DNA from: Kiritimatiellota bacterium | Lineage (GTDB): Bacteria > Verrucomicrobiota > Lentisphaeria > Oligosphaerales > JAADHN01 | Length of the DNA stretch: 64,000 nt | Reading direction: 5' to 3' | NCBI GenBank assembly: GCA_013151865.1 | Contig: JAADHN010000138.1 | Coordinates: forward strand, 84,246-148,245 | The notes under the pieces: model-generated | Databases searched by the model: none | What the model was told of the DNA's origin: nothing | What the model saw: only the letters and a program-made list of their open reading frames with translations | Made by a program: the position numbers and the translations under genes | Part shown: positions 28,196 through 38,560 of the stretch, in pieces | Layout: the number at the start of each line of letters is the position of its first letter | How positions within the stretch are numbered: the stretch's first letter is position 1

Positions 28196-31129
28196 TCAGC
28201 GGCCGCAGCAATGTTTGTACTTCTTGCCGCTGCCGCACGGACACGGCTCGTTGCGCCCGATCTTCGGTCCGGCACGGCGCACGGTCACCGCCTGCGGAGG
28301 TCCCACCGGGGCCTCCCCGCCCATGACTCCCTCGAACTGAGCGAGCTGGTCGTGCACCTCCTGTGTGGGAAACTGCTGCATCAACTGCTGGAAAGACGTC
28401 AACGTCGTTGCCGATCGGAACATGTTCGACAAGACCTGCTCATGCACGGTCCCCATGAGTTCGGAGAACATGTTATAGGCTTCCTGCTTGTACTCCACCA
28501 GGGGGTCGCGCTGGCCGTAGGCCCGCAACTGAATGCCTTGCCGCAACGCGTCCATGGCATAGAGGTGCTCCTGCCAAGTCTGATCGATGGCGTTCAGCAT
28601 GATTTGCCGTTCGATCCAGCGGAGACTCTCGGGATCTTCGTTTTTCTCCTTCAACTGATAGGCTTCGTCGATCCGGTCGACAATCCGGGAGGTCAAGACA
28701 GCCGGGTCCCATTCGCCCTCCCACTGCAAATCCTCTTCCGTGAAGCGGATCGGAAAAGTCTTCTGGAGCCATGCCAACAGCTCGCGACGATCCAGGGGGG
28801 CTTCCTTTGTCCCGCCGGCCGCGGCAGCCTCGACCTGCGCGGAAACGGCCGTGTAGGCAAAATCGAACAGCAACCGGCGAGGATCGTCCGTCAGCAGGAC
28901 GTTCTTGCGAAGCCCGTAGATCACTTCGCGTTGTTTGTTCATCACGTCGTCGTATTCGAGCGTACGCTTTCGAATGGCGAAATGCTGTTCTTCGACCCGC
29001 CGTTGTGCCCGCTCGATCGACTTGTTGAGGAGGGGGTGCGAGAGTTCCTCCCCTTCCTGAAGGCCGAGTTTCTCCATGATACCCGCCACCCGGTCCGAAC
29101 CGAATAGGCGCATCAAGTTATCCTCTAGTGATATATAGAACCTAGAGGATCCGGGGTCTCCCTGTCGTGCACACCGGCCGCGAAGCTGGCGGTCGATGCG
29201 GCGGGCGTCGTGCCGTTCACTGCCGATGACGTGCAAACCGCCCAGATCCGTCACGCCGGGACCGAGCTTGATATCCGTGCCGCGTCCGGCCATGTTTGTG
29301 GCAATGGTGACGCTGCCCTTCTCCCCGGCCCGGGCGATGATCTCGGCCTCATGTTCGTGGTTTTTGGCGTTCAGGACGTTGTGCGGAACGCGCCGCCTCT
29401 GCAGTAGGCGACTGAGGACCTCGGACACCTCCACCGAAACCGTGCCCAACAGCACCGGCTGTCCGCGACGGTGACAGTCCTCGACCTCGGCGACGATGGC
29501 ATTGTATTTTTCCCGCTTCGTCTTGTAAATACGGTCGTTGTGGTCCATCCGGATGCAAGGCTTGTTGGTGGGGACGACCACCACGTCGAGCTTGTAGATT
29601 TCTTTGAACTCGGTGGCCTCGGTTTCCGCCGTGCCGGTCATGCCGGCGAGCTTCTCGTACATCCGGAAGTAGTTTTGGATGGTGATCGAAGCCAATGTCT
29701 GGGTTTCGCGCTCAATCTGGACGCCTTCTTTGGCTTCCAACGCTTGGTGCAGGCCTTCGCTGTAGCGGCGTCCGGGCATCAGCCGCCCGGTGTACTCATC
29801 GACGATGATAACCTTGTTGTCCTGCACCACGTAGTGCACGTCTTTCTCGAACAGGCAATACGCCCGCAACAACTGCGAGATATTGTGGATCACCTCACTG
29901 CGTGACTCGAAAAGCTCCTGGGCCTCACGGTGCTTGCGCGCCTTCTCTTCGTCGGACAGAGAGGAAGTGTCGATCTCGTGGAATGCAGTACCGATGTCCG
30001 GGATCGTGAAGGCGTCGGGTTCGTCCGGGCTCAGGTGCTTCCGGCCCTTGTCCGACAACTCCGCCTCGCCGCCCCGTTCGTCGATGGCGAAATAGAGGTT
30101 TTCCTTGACCTCCTGGAGGAAGCCTCGATTGTTGTCGCTGTACATCTCGAGTTCTTTGCGGTCCACCAACCGGCGGATAGCCGGGTCTTCCAGCAGACGC
30201 ATCAGTTGTTTCTGCTTAGGCATACCGAGGCGCACAGTGGCCAGTTTGAGCGCTGCCGCCTCACGTTCTTCATTGCTGGCGTCCTCCCGGGTGAGCACGG
30301 AGCGGGCCTCCTGCACCATGCGGGCGCACAGCAGCGATTGACGCCGAAACAATTCGGCCACCATGGGCTTGAGTTTGTCGTACTTGTGAGTCGAAACGGT
30401 GGCCGGCCCGGAGATGATCAACGGCGTGCGCGCCTCGTCGATGAGAATGCTGTCCACTTCGTCGATGATCACGAAATAATGGTCACGCTGGACCATTTCC
30501 TCGGGCGACATGGCCATGCCCGCGTCTCGGAGATAGTCGAAACCGAACTCGCTGTTGGTGCCGTAAGTGATGTCGCAATTGTACTGCTCGCGCCGGGCGG
30601 CCGGGTCCATCGAGTTCTGGATACAGCCCACGGTCAACCCCAGCAACTCGTACACCGCCCCCATCCACTGGGCGTCCCGACGAGCAAGGTAGTCGTTTAC
30701 CGTGACGAGCTGACAGTTCCGCCCGGTCAACGCGTTCAGGTAAAGCGGCAAGGTGGCCACCAAAGTCTTGCCCTCGCCGGTGGCCATTTCCGCAATGCCG
30801 GCACGATGCAGCACGATGGCGCCGATGATCTGCACGTCGAACGGGACCATGTCCCACACGAGGGTATGCCCGGTGACCTGAATCTCCCGCCCGACGAGGC
30901 GGCGGCAGGCGTTCTTCACCACGGCATAGGCCTCGCATAGGATGTCGTCGAGGGTCTCGCCCTGCCGCACCCGAGCGCGGAACTCATCGGTCTTGGCCCG
31001 CAACTGGTCGTCGGTCAACCCTTGCAGATCATGTTCGATCCGGTTGACCTCCTCGACCAGGGGCCAGAGTTTTTTCAGCGTCCGCTGATTGCGGGTGCCG
31101 ACGATTTTTTTGAGTACCCATTCCAACAT
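28196..31129 (-). CDS. secA: protein translocase ATPase SecA
   Basis: A 977-residue SecA, the motor that drives preproteins through SecYEG. Walker A (MATGEGKTLVATLP) is near residue 100 and the DEAD-type Walker B (VDSILIDEARTPLIISG) near residue 210. GTVSVEVSEVLSRLL and TNMAGRGTDIKLGPGV mark the second nucleotide-binding half. The C-terminus is the zinc-binding SEC-C motif (NEPCPCGSGKKYKHCC), which binds SecB or phospholipid. It is longer than E. coli SecA (901), with extra residues in the regulatory-helical region. The start ATG has only a distant GGAG. It is convergent with the sulfatase gene and 183 bases downstream of pyrE. Its partners yajC and secDF are at 59.3-62.4 kb. Confidence 0.97.
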   Translation of the reverse strand: MLEWVLKKIVGTRNQRTLKKLWPLVEEVNRIEHDLQGLTDDQLRAKTDEFRARVRQGETLDDILCEAYAVVKNACRRLVGREIQVTGHTLVWDMVPFDVQIIGAIVLHRAGIAEMATGEGKTLVATLPLYLNALTGRNCQLVTVNDYLARRDAQWMGAVYELLGLTVGCIQNSMDPAARREQYNCDITYGTNSEFGFDYLRDAGMAMSPEEMVQRDHYFVIIDEVDSILIDEARTPLIISGPATVSTHKYDKLKPMVAELFRRQSLLCARMVQEARSVLTREDASNEEREAAALKLATVRLGMPKQKQLMRLLEDPAIRRLVDRKELEMYSDNNRGFLQEVKENLYFAIDERGGEAELSDKGRKHLSPDEPDAFTIPDIGTAFHEIDTSSLSDEEKARKHREAQELFESRSEVIHNISQLLRAYCLFEKDVHYVVQDNKVIIVDEYTGRLMPGRRYSEGLHQALEAKEGVQIERETQTLASITIQNYFRMYEKLAGMTGTAETEATEFKEIYKLDVVVVPTNKPCIRMDHNDRIYKTKREKYNAIVAEVEDCHRRGQPVLLGTVSVEVSEVLSRLLQRRRVPHNVLNAKNHEHEAEIIARAGEKGSVTIATNMAGRGTDIKLGPGVTDLGGLHVIGSERHDARRIDRQLRGRCARQGDPGSSRFYISLEDNLMRLFGSDRVAGIMEKLGLQEGEELSHPLLNKSIERAQRRVEEQHFAIRKRTLEYDDVMNKQREVIYGLRKNVLLTDDPRRLLFDFAYTAVSAQVEAAAAGGTKEAPLDRRELLAWLQKTFPIRFTEEDLQWEGEWDPAVLTSRIVDRIDEAYQLKEKNEDPESLRWIERQIMLNAIDQTWQEHLYAMDALRQGIQLRAYGQRDPLVEYKQEAYNMFSELMGTVHEQVLSNMFRSATTLTSFQQLMQQFPTQEVHDQLAQFEGVMGGEAPVGPPQAVTVRRAGPKIGRNEPCPCGSGKKYKHCCGR

Positions 31130-31312
31130 TTGGTATCGATAGGCTCCGGTTCAGAGGCCGTGACGGTCATTTCCGGGGCGCAACGCGGGCCGCGTCACAC
31201 CCAACGAGTGACGTCCGCTCCGGACATGGGAACAAAGGCGCACCGGCCCGGGTCGGGAAGAACTGCCGCCGCCGGAAAGCAATTCGAGCGCCCATCGCGT
31301 CGAGGCGAAGCT

Positions 31313-31882
31313 TCATTTGGAGCCGGGCTTTTCGACCGGAACCCCCGCCCGGCACAGGGGACATTTTTCAGGGACGTACAATGCCAGTTCGAGTCGCGCC
31401 AGGCTCTCCACGGGAACACCGAGCGCAACATCCCCGCCACTGCGGTCGACCAACACCGCAACCCCGACCGGAACGCCGCCCTGCTCTCGGACCAATTCGA
31501 GGGTCTGTCGGACCCGACCGCCCCGGGTGATGACATCCTCGGCGATCAAAACGCGCTCCCCGGGATTCACCTCAAAACCGCGCCTGAAGACCATGCCTCC
31601 CGCGTCGTCTTTCTCCGCAAAAACCGCCCGGACCCCGAGGGCCCGTCCCACCTCCTGGCCCACCACAATACCGCCAACGGCCGGGGAGACGACCAGCTCG
31701 ACACGGGCATTGGCGAAACGTTTCGCCAAATCACCGCACAAACGCGCCGCCAACCCAGTGTGCTGCAACAGCAGCGCAGCCTGAAAATACCGGTCGCTGT
31801 GGAGGCCGCTGCGCAACAAGAAATGTCCTCGGCGCAACGCATGGGTTTGGGAAAAAACTTCGAGGGCTTCAGCTTCGGTCAT
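31313..31882 (-). CDS. pyrE: orotate phosphoribosyltransferase
   Basis: A 189-residue PyrE, converting orotate and PRPP to orotidine 5'-phosphate in pyrimidine synthesis. The ORF track gives 251 residues; I take the ATG at 31880-31882 (MTEAEALEVFSQTHALRRGH), where family similarity begins. The PRPP-binding loop is VLIAEDVITRGGRVRQT near residue 125. The flexible catalytic region FAEKDD is near residue 98. The C-terminal tail CPLCRAGVPVEKPGS is a cysteine-containing extension typical of this PyrE subgroup. A modest SD (GGGAAG) lies further upstream than usual. secA follows 183 bases downstream on the same strand, possibly in the same transcript. Confidence 0.93.
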   Translation of the reverse strand: MTEAEALEVFSQTHALRRGHFLLRSGLHSDRYFQAALLLQHTGLAARLCGDLAKRFANARVELVVSPAVGGIVVGQEVGRALGVRAVFAEKDDAGGMVFRRGFEVNPGERVLIAEDVITRGGRVRQTLELVREQGGVPVGVAVLVDRSGGDVALGVPVESLARLELALYVPEKCPLCRAGVPVEKPGSK

Positions 31883-32380
31883 AGCTATGTCGCTTCCCTT
31901 CGCAGGCACCGAGCCGGCAGTTGTCTGTCCGGCGCTCGTGGAGACTCCAGTCGTCCAGGTGGACTCGACCGGGAAAGCCAGGCAAGAGGCCCCGTGGGAG
32001 GCCACGGCTCGCGTCATTTCAGGAAACAGGGGACAATTCCCCTCGACAGACACCTTGACTAACGCCAAAACCCGATTACGCTACGTTCCGGATCGGCTCT
32101 CCCTGTCCCCCGTCGGCCGGGAGAGAAATGTCTGCCCGGAATCGAGGGGCGCGGGCGGGGAATGCGGCGACCTCGCACAACATAGCACGCAAACGCCGCA
32201 TGTCTATGAAAGCCCCCCATTGGCGTCCGCCCGGAACTTCCCCGGCGGGTCGATCTCCGCCCGGATTGTGACCGGCAAGAGAACTCGGGGATGCATACCG
32301 GCGCTTCGGATTCCCTAAACGGAGTGCGGAGCGCCGTCCCGATGGGGTGGAAAGAATTGCAGGGACAGGAGGCCTTAGGA
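31883..32380. other. divergent intergenic region between pyrE and the first coiled-coil gene
   Basis: These 498 bases must hold promoters for both directions. On the plus strand TTGACT (32055-32060) with a 16-base spacer and TACGCT (32077-32082) is a weak candidate, 300 bases before the coiled-coil gene. I see no convincing pair for pyrE and no riboswitch-like fold that I can name. Confidence 0.35.
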
Positions 32381-34714
32381 ATGGAATACGTACGAGGCAT
32401 GGCGAGCTTTGTGCTGGCTGCAGTCCTGTGGGGGGGGCTTCTAGCGGCGATGCCGAGCCGGGGCGGCCACGAGGCCGCCCGGGCCGAATGGATGACCGGC
32501 TATCTGAAAGTTGAGGAGGCCGGTCGGGCCGAGCAGAACGGGCAAGCCGTGGTGGCCCTGGATCTCTACCGCCAGGCACTCAAAGTGTTCCAAGACGTGA
32601 AACGCAAGTACCCGAATTGGAACCCTGCCCTGATCAGTTACCGACTCAGCTTTTGTCAGGCCCGCATCGAGCGATTGGGCAGCCAGGTGGCCACCGCCCC
32701 CGAAAACCTCTCGAAGCCGGACCTCGTCATGCGCGTGAAACAGCTCGGTGAGCAGTTGGACGGCCTCCGCAAACAAGTTGCCGAACTCCAAACCAAGTTC
32801 GATGCCGCCACCCGCAAGGCACAAGAATTCGCGGATAAGGCCGCCGCGTTCGACAAGCTGAAGAAGGAATCCGAGAAAACTCGCAAAGAACGCGACGAAC
32901 TTCGCACTAAACTCGAGACGGTTCAGAAGGAACTTACCGACCTCCAGGAGAAGGTCAATGGCTTCAAAAAAGCCGCTGCAACCGGAAGCGCTGAAGCTAA
33001 AAAAGCCCAGAAAGCAGCCGCACGGATCCAACAGGAACGAGACACGCTGGCAACGGAACTCGCCCAATTGAAAAAAGAACGTTCGGAGGTTGCGGATAAA
33101 GCGAAAACGCTCGAGAAAAAAAGCGACCGACTCGAGCGTCGGCTTGTCGCCGCCGAACGGGACCTCGAAAAAAAGAGTGCGGCGCTCCAGACTGCGCTTC
33201 GAGACCTCGACAAGACCCGAGACGATCTCGCCAAACTCCAGAAGAGCTTCGATTCGTTGAACCGGACCTACCTTGATTACCGCACTCGCACGGAAAAAAA
33301 TATCGCAGAGCTTGAACGAGACCGGGATGAACTCGTCCAACTGCGTCCATTGCGGAAGGAACTCGAGAGCAAGGTTCGGGAAGCGGCCCGACTGCAAGTG
33401 CAACTGCAAAAGACTCAGGAGGAATTGCGGCAGAAGACGGAACTGGTCAAGTCGCTGGACCAACAGAACAAGGAACTGTCCGACCGCTTGAAGGATGCGA
33501 CCGGGGCCAAGACGCGAAACGCGGCGGAACTGACCACGCTGCGAGACCAGGTCGACAACCTCCGGCTCCAGTTGGCCAAGGCCAACCAGGCCCTGGCCGA
33601 CAAAACCATGGAAGTCGTCCGGCTTCAGGACCAAGTGGCTGCTCTGCAGGCCGCCGCGGCCAAGAATGCCGAGAGAATCAAAGCCCTCGTGAAAGATCGC
33701 GACAGCTCTCGCGGGAGCGCGACCGCGGCGCGGGAGCAGATCCAGGCGTTGACTGCTCAAATCGAGGCACTGCGCAAGGAAGTTGCCGACCTGAAAGCAG
33801 CCGGTGCCAGGGATGCCAAGAAAGTCCAGTCACTGGAACAGCAGCTCGCCGTTTCTCGACAGGCCGCCACCGACGCCGGGGCGCGGGTGCAGGCGCTGAC
33901 CGCCGAACTCGCGGCGAAGACCAAAAAAGTCGCGGCGCTCGCGGCGCTGGTGGAGCGGACTCGCGCCAAGGATATTGACGCTCTCGAGAAACAGATTCTG
34001 CAGCGCACTGCCGCTCTGAAAGAAGCCAACACGCGCGTGACCCGCCTTGAGCAGGCCTTACGCGCAAAAGAAGAAATCGAGGCCCGGCGTGTGGCGGCCG
34101 AAAAGAAACAGCGCGAGCAGGAAAAGGCCGAGCGACTCAAGGCACGGCAAAAGATCGAGAAGATCCACTCCCTGCTCGAAGCCGTGGCCAAGGCCGAAAA
34201 AAGCCGGAGCATCGAGCAGGCGATCTGGAACTGCCGGAAAGTCCTGGAACTCGACCCGGAGAACACCACCGCCCTCACTCGCCTCGGCATCCTGCTGGTC
34301 CGACGGGGCGAAGACGCCGAGGGAGAAAAAGTCCTCTCCCGGGCTTTCAAGAAAGACCCCGACAACGTTCAGGTTCTGCTGCATCTGGGCGCCGCACTCG
34401 TGCGGGAACAGAAAATCGACGCGGCCATCGCCGCCCTGTCCAGGGCCGTGATGCTGGACCCCAAAAATGCGGACGCACACAAAACGCTCGCGGTCGCTCT
34501 CAGTTCCCTCGGATGGAACAATGCGGCGGAAACGGAACTGCGGCGGGCGTTCAAGGCCCGGGAAGATGCCCAGACTGCGTACAATCTCGCCGTGCTGCTC
34601 GCCACTCAGGATTCGCCCCGGTACGAGGAAGCCGCCCAGTGGTACGCCAAGGCTAAGGCGTTGGGGGCCAAACCGGACAAGGGGCTGGAAGAAGTCCTGC
34701 GCCAAAAAGAATGA
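32381..34714 (+). CDS. exported coiled-coil/TPR protein, paralogue 1
   Basis: A 777-residue protein of unknown function. The start ATG at 32381 follows AGGAGG by 8 bases; the ORF track adds 30 shadow residues. A signal or anchor segment (MASFVLAAVLWGGLLAAMP) comes first. A helical-hairpin domain of about 75 residues follows (AEWMTGYLKVEEAG ... YPNWNPALISYR). Next is an almost uninterrupted coiled coil from about residue 110 to 600, rich in Glu, Lys, Gln and Ala. The protein ends with three or four TPR units (RKVLELDPENTTALTRLGIL ... SRAVMLDPKNADAHKTLAVA) and a closing motif YNLAVLLAT ... WYAKAKALGAKPDKG. The same architecture recurs in the next gene. It is likely periplasmic or cell-surface, with the TPRs as a protein-docking end. 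No enzymatic motif is seen. Confidence 0.75.
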   Translation: MEYVRGMASFVLAAVLWGGLLAAMPSRGGHEAARAEWMTGYLKVEEAGRAEQNGQAVVALDLYRQALKVFQDVKRKYPNWNPALISYRLSFCQARIERLGSQVATAPENLSKPDLVMRVKQLGEQLDGLRKQVAELQTKFDAATRKAQEFADKAAAFDKLKKESEKTRKERDELRTKLETVQKELTDLQEKVNGFKKAAATGSAEAKKAQKAAARIQQERDTLATELAQLKKERSEVADKAKTLEKKSDRLERRLVAAERDLEKKSAALQTALRDLDKTRDDLAKLQKSFDSLNRTYLDYRTRTEKNIAELERDRDELVQLRPLRKELESKVREAARLQVQLQKTQEELRQKTELVKSLDQQNKELSDRLKDATGAKTRNAAELTTLRDQVDNLRLQLAKANQALADKTMEVVRLQDQVAALQAAAAKNAERIKALVKDRDSSRGSATAAREQIQALTAQIEALRKEVADLKAAGARDAKKVQSLEQQLAVSRQAATDAGARVQALTAELAAKTKKVAALAALVERTRAKDIDALEKQILQRTAALKEANTRVTRLEQALRAKEEIEARRVAAEKKQREQEKAERLKARQKIEKIHSLLEAVAKAEKSRSIEQAIWNCRKVLELDPENTTALTRLGILLVRRGEDAEGEKVLSRAFKKDPDNVQVLLHLGAALVREQKIDAAIAALSRAVMLDPKNADAHKTLAVALSSLGWNNAAETELRRAFKAREDAQTAYNLAVLLATQDSPRYEEAAQWYAKAKALGAKPDKGLEEVLRQKE

Positions 34715-34851
34715 CGCGCCGTCGAGCGCGCGACAGCGGCGGGCGGCACGGAAAAGAGAACCGGCATGCCCCCTGTCGGCGCACTGAACCGACAGTGACC
34801 GTCCCGACTCCGCACTCGGGGTCGGATCAGCCTGTGCGGTGGGCCGTCTGA

Positions 34852-35124
34852 CCTGAACTTTTCATGAAGCCGACAGTATTGTATCGATACACACTGGACG
34901 GAGAACGGTTGCGGACGATGCTGCGACAGTACTCGATTCCCGGCGCTTGCGTCGAAAGGACGGCAATGCGCTTCACCCGCCGGGCGCGCCGCCTGCCTGT
35001 CGGGCCGTAGCCTTGGCGAAGGCCGGCACTGCATCTGATTTCGCGGCGCAAGTTGGAGCGGTCACCACACCGGCGTCTTTCCGCGAAACCATATGCGGCA
35101 CAGACCACGCGTGAATAGTTCAGG
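34852..35124 (-). mobile_element. MITE-like element A, copy 2 (273 bp)
   Basis: An inverted copy of the element at 3979-4326, with the same ends CCTGAAC and GTTCAGG and most of the interior. It lacks the 65-base internal segment around CCGCCTCAGGCGG. Its flanks are CTGA and CTAA, not an exact TTAA pair, so this is probably the older copy with a decayed target duplication. It sits between the two paralogous coiled-coil genes. Reading through it on the minus strand gives the same shadow peptide (MQCRPSPRLRPDRQAARP) as copy 1. Confidence 0.72.
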
Positions 35125-35266
35125 CTAACGTCAATTCCGTGTTCTGCCTGAACGCATCTTCCCTGAACGTCGTCCGTGCGTCGGCGGACGCCGCCTGTCC
35201 CAAGTCGAGGCGGGGCCGGCTCGCGGACCGTTCAGCCGGACCGGTTTCGAGGGAGTGTATGCGGTC

Positions 35267-38200
35267 ATGAACCGATCTCACCGCCGGTATCCACCACGCC
35301 TCGGCCCCCGGGGCCTCCCGGTCCTCTTCCTCATACTGTTTTCTCTGCCGGCGTCTCTCCGCCTCGCGGCCGACGAAGCCGACGACGCCCGTCGCGTTTG
35401 GCTTACCGGCTACGTCAAGCTCGAAGAAGCCGGCAAGGCGGAGAGCGACCGAAACTACACGCTCGCCATCGATCTCTACCGGGGCGCCCGGGAAGTCTTT
35501 GCCAAGGTTCGGACGCGCTATCCCGCCTGGAACCCCGCTCTGCTCGATTACCGCATCAACTATTGTGCCGCCCGTGTACGCCGCCTCGAGGCCGCATTGG
35601 CCGCGAACCGGAACACCTTGAACCGGGACCAATTGCTGCAACTCACCCGAAAACTGCAGGAGAGACTCAAGACCCTCACCGTGCGGGACCTGGAACTCAA
35701 GAAAAAGCTTGAACTGACCTCGGAAGCCCTGGACCGGGCCCGGGCCGAGGCGGCCCGCGGCGCCGCTGCCAGTGAAGCCGCGTCCAAAGTGGTGGCGGAA
35801 CGCGATAATCTGAGACAACTTTTGCAGGCGGCCGAAAAAAAAGCCGATGACTTGGCCGCCCGTCTGCAACAGGCCGCCCGGAACGCGGGACTGAGAAAAA
35901 AGATCCGGGAACTGCAGCAGGAACGGGACCTGGCCGTTGCCGCCCGAAAACAGTTGAGCGACGCCCTCGCCGAGCAGCAGAAAAAACAAGCGAAAACGGA
36001 GACCCGGTTGAATACGCTCAGCGCCCGGTATACGCAACTCCTCACCGAGAGTCGGGCGCGACGGAAAGAACTCGCCGACGCCAAGGCCCTCGCCGCCGAG
36101 AATCGAACGTTAACGGCTCAACTCACCGGGGCCCTTGCCGAGATCGAACGCCTGAAGACGGACGCAAACACCGCCCGGGCCCGCCTGGAAGCCACCGAGG
36201 CAGAGCGTGCGGCCCTTCAGAAGAAGCTCGATGAAATCGGGAGACTCCGCGCCCAGCTGGCAGCAACCGAGAAGGCTCGGGCAGAACTGAAGGAACGCGT
36301 GGCGGAACTGGAGGCAGGGGCCCGAGACGCGAACGGAAAATTCGCCGACATCCGACGCGAAAACGCCCGCTTGGCAGAGATGACCAATGACTTGCAGGCG
36401 CGCATCGACGAATACAAGAAGAAACAGCTCAAAACCAAAGAGGAGGTCGCCGCGGTACGTGCCGGTCTGGAAACCCGGCTCGCGGCAGCAGTGGCCCGAA
36501 GCGAAGTACTCGAAGCCGAACGCCGCCAATTGAGTGCCCAACTCGCCGACGCTCGAACTTCCCTCGTCCAACTGCGCGACGCCGTCACGAAAAAGTCGAA
36601 ATCGGCGCCGGTTGCTCAAACTCCTTCCCAAGAGCCCCCACTTACCCAATCCGATATCGAGACCCGACTCACCACCATGTCTCGAGAACTGAAAACCGCA
36701 CGCCGCGATCTCGGACTCGCCCGAAAAAACCTGGCCGAATCCGCCGCACGCCGGGCAGAACTCGAACGGGAAATCCGAAAACAGGCCGACCAACTCAAGA
36801 CCCGGCAGCAGACGATCTCCGATCTTCAACGTGATTTAACGGAACAGAAGCAGAAAACCCTCGACCTCGCAACGGCGACCGACGCCGCCAGGAACCAGAA
36901 CCGGAAACTGACGGACCGGGTCACAGCCCTGCAAACCGAAAACCGGAAAATCGCCGACGAACTCGCACGCGAGCGCACGCAGCGTGCCGCGGATAACGCC
37001 CGGCTCCAAAGCGCGACAAAGCGCATCGAGGAACTGACGCCCCTGGTGACAGCCGTTACCGACCACAAGCGCCGACTCGAAGAGCAGAATGCGCAGATCG
37101 CTGCATTGCGGAAGCAACTCGCGGACCGGGAAGCCCAAGTCAAGGCACTCGAAGCACGTCTCGCCGACAGCGACCGACGGAGCGCCGTCCAGACAGCCAC
37201 GGTCGAACAGCTCCGCGCCGAGGCGGCAGGGCTCCGGGCAAAACTGGCCGGGGCCGAGCGACTTGGGCGCCGCCATACAGAACGCTTGTTGAAAAAACAG
37301 CTTGATGATGTCAGCAAACAACTGGATGAAAGCCGAAAAAAGAACCATGACCTGAACGAGCGTTGCCGAACCCAGCTCGCTCTGCTGCAGAAAAACGAAA
37401 AATCCGCCCGCGCCCTCGAAAAAGCTCGAGAAAACGCCGAAAAAGAGCTGGCCCTCAAGACCGCCGAATTGGCCACAGTTCGGGACCGATTGAAACGGCT
37501 CGAAGAAGACGCGCACGTAGTGGACGGACTGAAAAGCAGTCTTGATGACGCCGACGCCGACCTGACCCAGACCCGCCGGAAGCTTGATGCTGCACTCGCG
37601 AACCTCGAGCACCTTCGGCAACTCCAGACCGACACGGCCCGGCAGCTCGAGGACAGCAAGAAGACCGTGCACCAATTGGAGCAAGCCCTTGTGGACGAAC
37701 GAGACCGGCGGATTACCGGAAACGACGCTCTGATGGAACAAGTCCGACAGCTTACCGACCAATTGGACACCGAACGCGCCCGGGTGTCCGCGCTGCAGCT
37801 CGCCCTGCAGCAGCGGGACCGAAAAGAAAGGGCCGCCTTCACTCCCGAACACCACGGCCCCTCGACCGATGCGGAACGGAACACGCGCCGGCGCGACGAA
37901 CGTTTTCTGGTGCGGGGGTATCTCCGCCAGGCGCTCGAGGCGGAACAAAAGAACCGAAACGAAGCCGCGGTCTGGAATTACCGAAAAGTCCTCGAATACG
38001 ATCCCGGCAACCGTCAGGCCCTGAAACGACTGGGACTCCTTGCGGCACAACACGGGGACGACGCCGAGACCATCCGTTGCCTCACTCGGGCCTTTTATGC
38101 CGACCCGGACGACGGCGACACGCTGCTGGCCCTCGGGTACGCTCTGGTGCGCGAACAAAAGGCCGATATGGCCGTCTCCATGCTGGCCCGGGCTGCGGCC

Positions 38201-38473
38201 CTGTATCCGGACAACGCCGCCATCCAGCGGAGTCTCGGCGTGGCCTACAGCAGCCTCGGGTGGTCCGATGCCGCGGAGGCCCAGTTTCGGCGTGCTCTCA
38301 GACTGAATAAGAAAGATGGCGAGGCAGCCTTCAATCTCGCCGTACTCCTGGCCACACGCCGTCCCAACGAACTCACCGAAGCGCGCAAATGGTACACCAC
38401 GGCGAAGGAACTTGGAGCACAAGCCGATCCCGGTCTCGACGCCCTTTTTGCGGCCCGGCCGACCAACCCCTGA
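35267..38473 (+). CDS. exported coiled-coil/TPR protein, paralogue 2
   Basis: A 1068-residue paralogue of the gene at 32381. I start it at the ATG at 35267, 11 bases after GGGAG; the ORF track uses a GTG four codons earlier. A signal peptide is present (LPVLFLILFSLPASLRLAADEA). The N-terminal helical domain matches paralogue 1 closely (WLTGYVKLEEAGKAE and YPAWNPALLDYRINYCAAR). The coiled coil is about 290 residues longer (residues about 110-880). Three to four TPRs follow (RKVLEYDPGNRQALKRLGLL, ARAAALYPDNAAIQRSLGVA), and the end motif is FNLAVLLAT ... WYTTAKELGAQADPG. So ends are conserved and rod length varies, as expected of a spacer or tether. The next gene is an exported repeat protein 87 bases on. 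Confidence 0.75.
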   Translation: MNRSHRRYPPRLGPRGLPVLFLILFSLPASLRLAADEADDARRVWLTGYVKLEEAGKAESDRNYTLAIDLYRGAREVFAKVRTRYPAWNPALLDYRINYCAARVRRLEAALAANRNTLNRDQLLQLTRKLQERLKTLTVRDLELKKKLELTSEALDRARAEAARGAAASEAASKVVAERDNLRQLLQAAEKKADDLAARLQQAARNAGLRKKIRELQQERDLAVAARKQLSDALAEQQKKQAKTETRLNTLSARYTQLLTESRARRKELADAKALAAENRTLTAQLTGALAEIERLKTDANTARARLEATEAERAALQKKLDEIGRLRAQLAATEKARAELKERVAELEAGARDANGKFADIRRENARLAEMTNDLQARIDEYKKKQLKTKEEVAAVRAGLETRLAAAVARSEVLEAERRQLSAQLADARTSLVQLRDAVTKKSKSAPVAQTPSQEPPLTQSDIETRLTTMSRELKTARRDLGLARKNLAESAARRAELEREIRKQADQLKTRQQTISDLQRDLTEQKQKTLDLATATDAARNQNRKLTDRVTALQTENRKIADELARERTQRAADNARLQSATKRIEELTPLVTAVTDHKRRLEEQNAQIAALRKQLADREAQVKALEARLADSDRRSAVQTATVEQLRAEAAGLRAKLAGAERLGRRHTERLLKKQLDDVSKQLDESRKKNHDLNERCRTQLALLQKNEKSARALEKARENAEKELALKTAELATVRDRLKRLEEDAHVVDGLKSSLDDADADLTQTRRKLDAALANLEHLRQLQTDTARQLEDSKKTVHQLEQALVDERDRRITGNDALMEQVRQLTDQLDTERARVSALQLALQQRDRKERAAFTPEHHGPSTDAERNTRRRDERFLVRGYLRQALEAEQKNRNEAAVWNYRKVLEYDPGNRQALKRLGLLAAQHGDDAETIRCLTRAFYADPDDGDTLLALGYALVREQKADMAVSMLARAAALYPDNAAIQRSLGVAYSSLGWSDAAEAQFRRALRLNKKDGEAAFNLAVLLATRRPNELTEARKWYTTAKELGAQADPGLDALFAARPTNP

Positions 38474-38478
38474 TCCCA

Positions 38479-38503
38479 CTTTGCCAAATGCCAAAAGGCA
38501 AAG
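38479..38503 (+). other. small hairpin in the leader of the exported repeat-protein gene
   Basis: CTTTGCC (38479-38485) pairs perfectly with GGCAAAG (38497-38503) over an 11-base loop, six bases after the upstream stop codon. No T-run follows, so it is not a standard terminator. It may stabilise or trim the transcript between the two genes. Confidence 0.3.
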
Positions 38504-38560
38504 GCCCGGCTCCCGGCGACGTGTCGGCGGGGCCGTAATCACAGGGAGGAGGAGAAGAAG

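Noticed and set aside
32441-33760. 439-residue minus-strand ORF, and the similar 730-residue one at 36836-39028
   Set aside because: They are antisense reflections of the coiled-coil genes: the Glu/Lys/Gln-rich codons yield Phe/Leu/Val-rich shadows that mimic membrane proteins.
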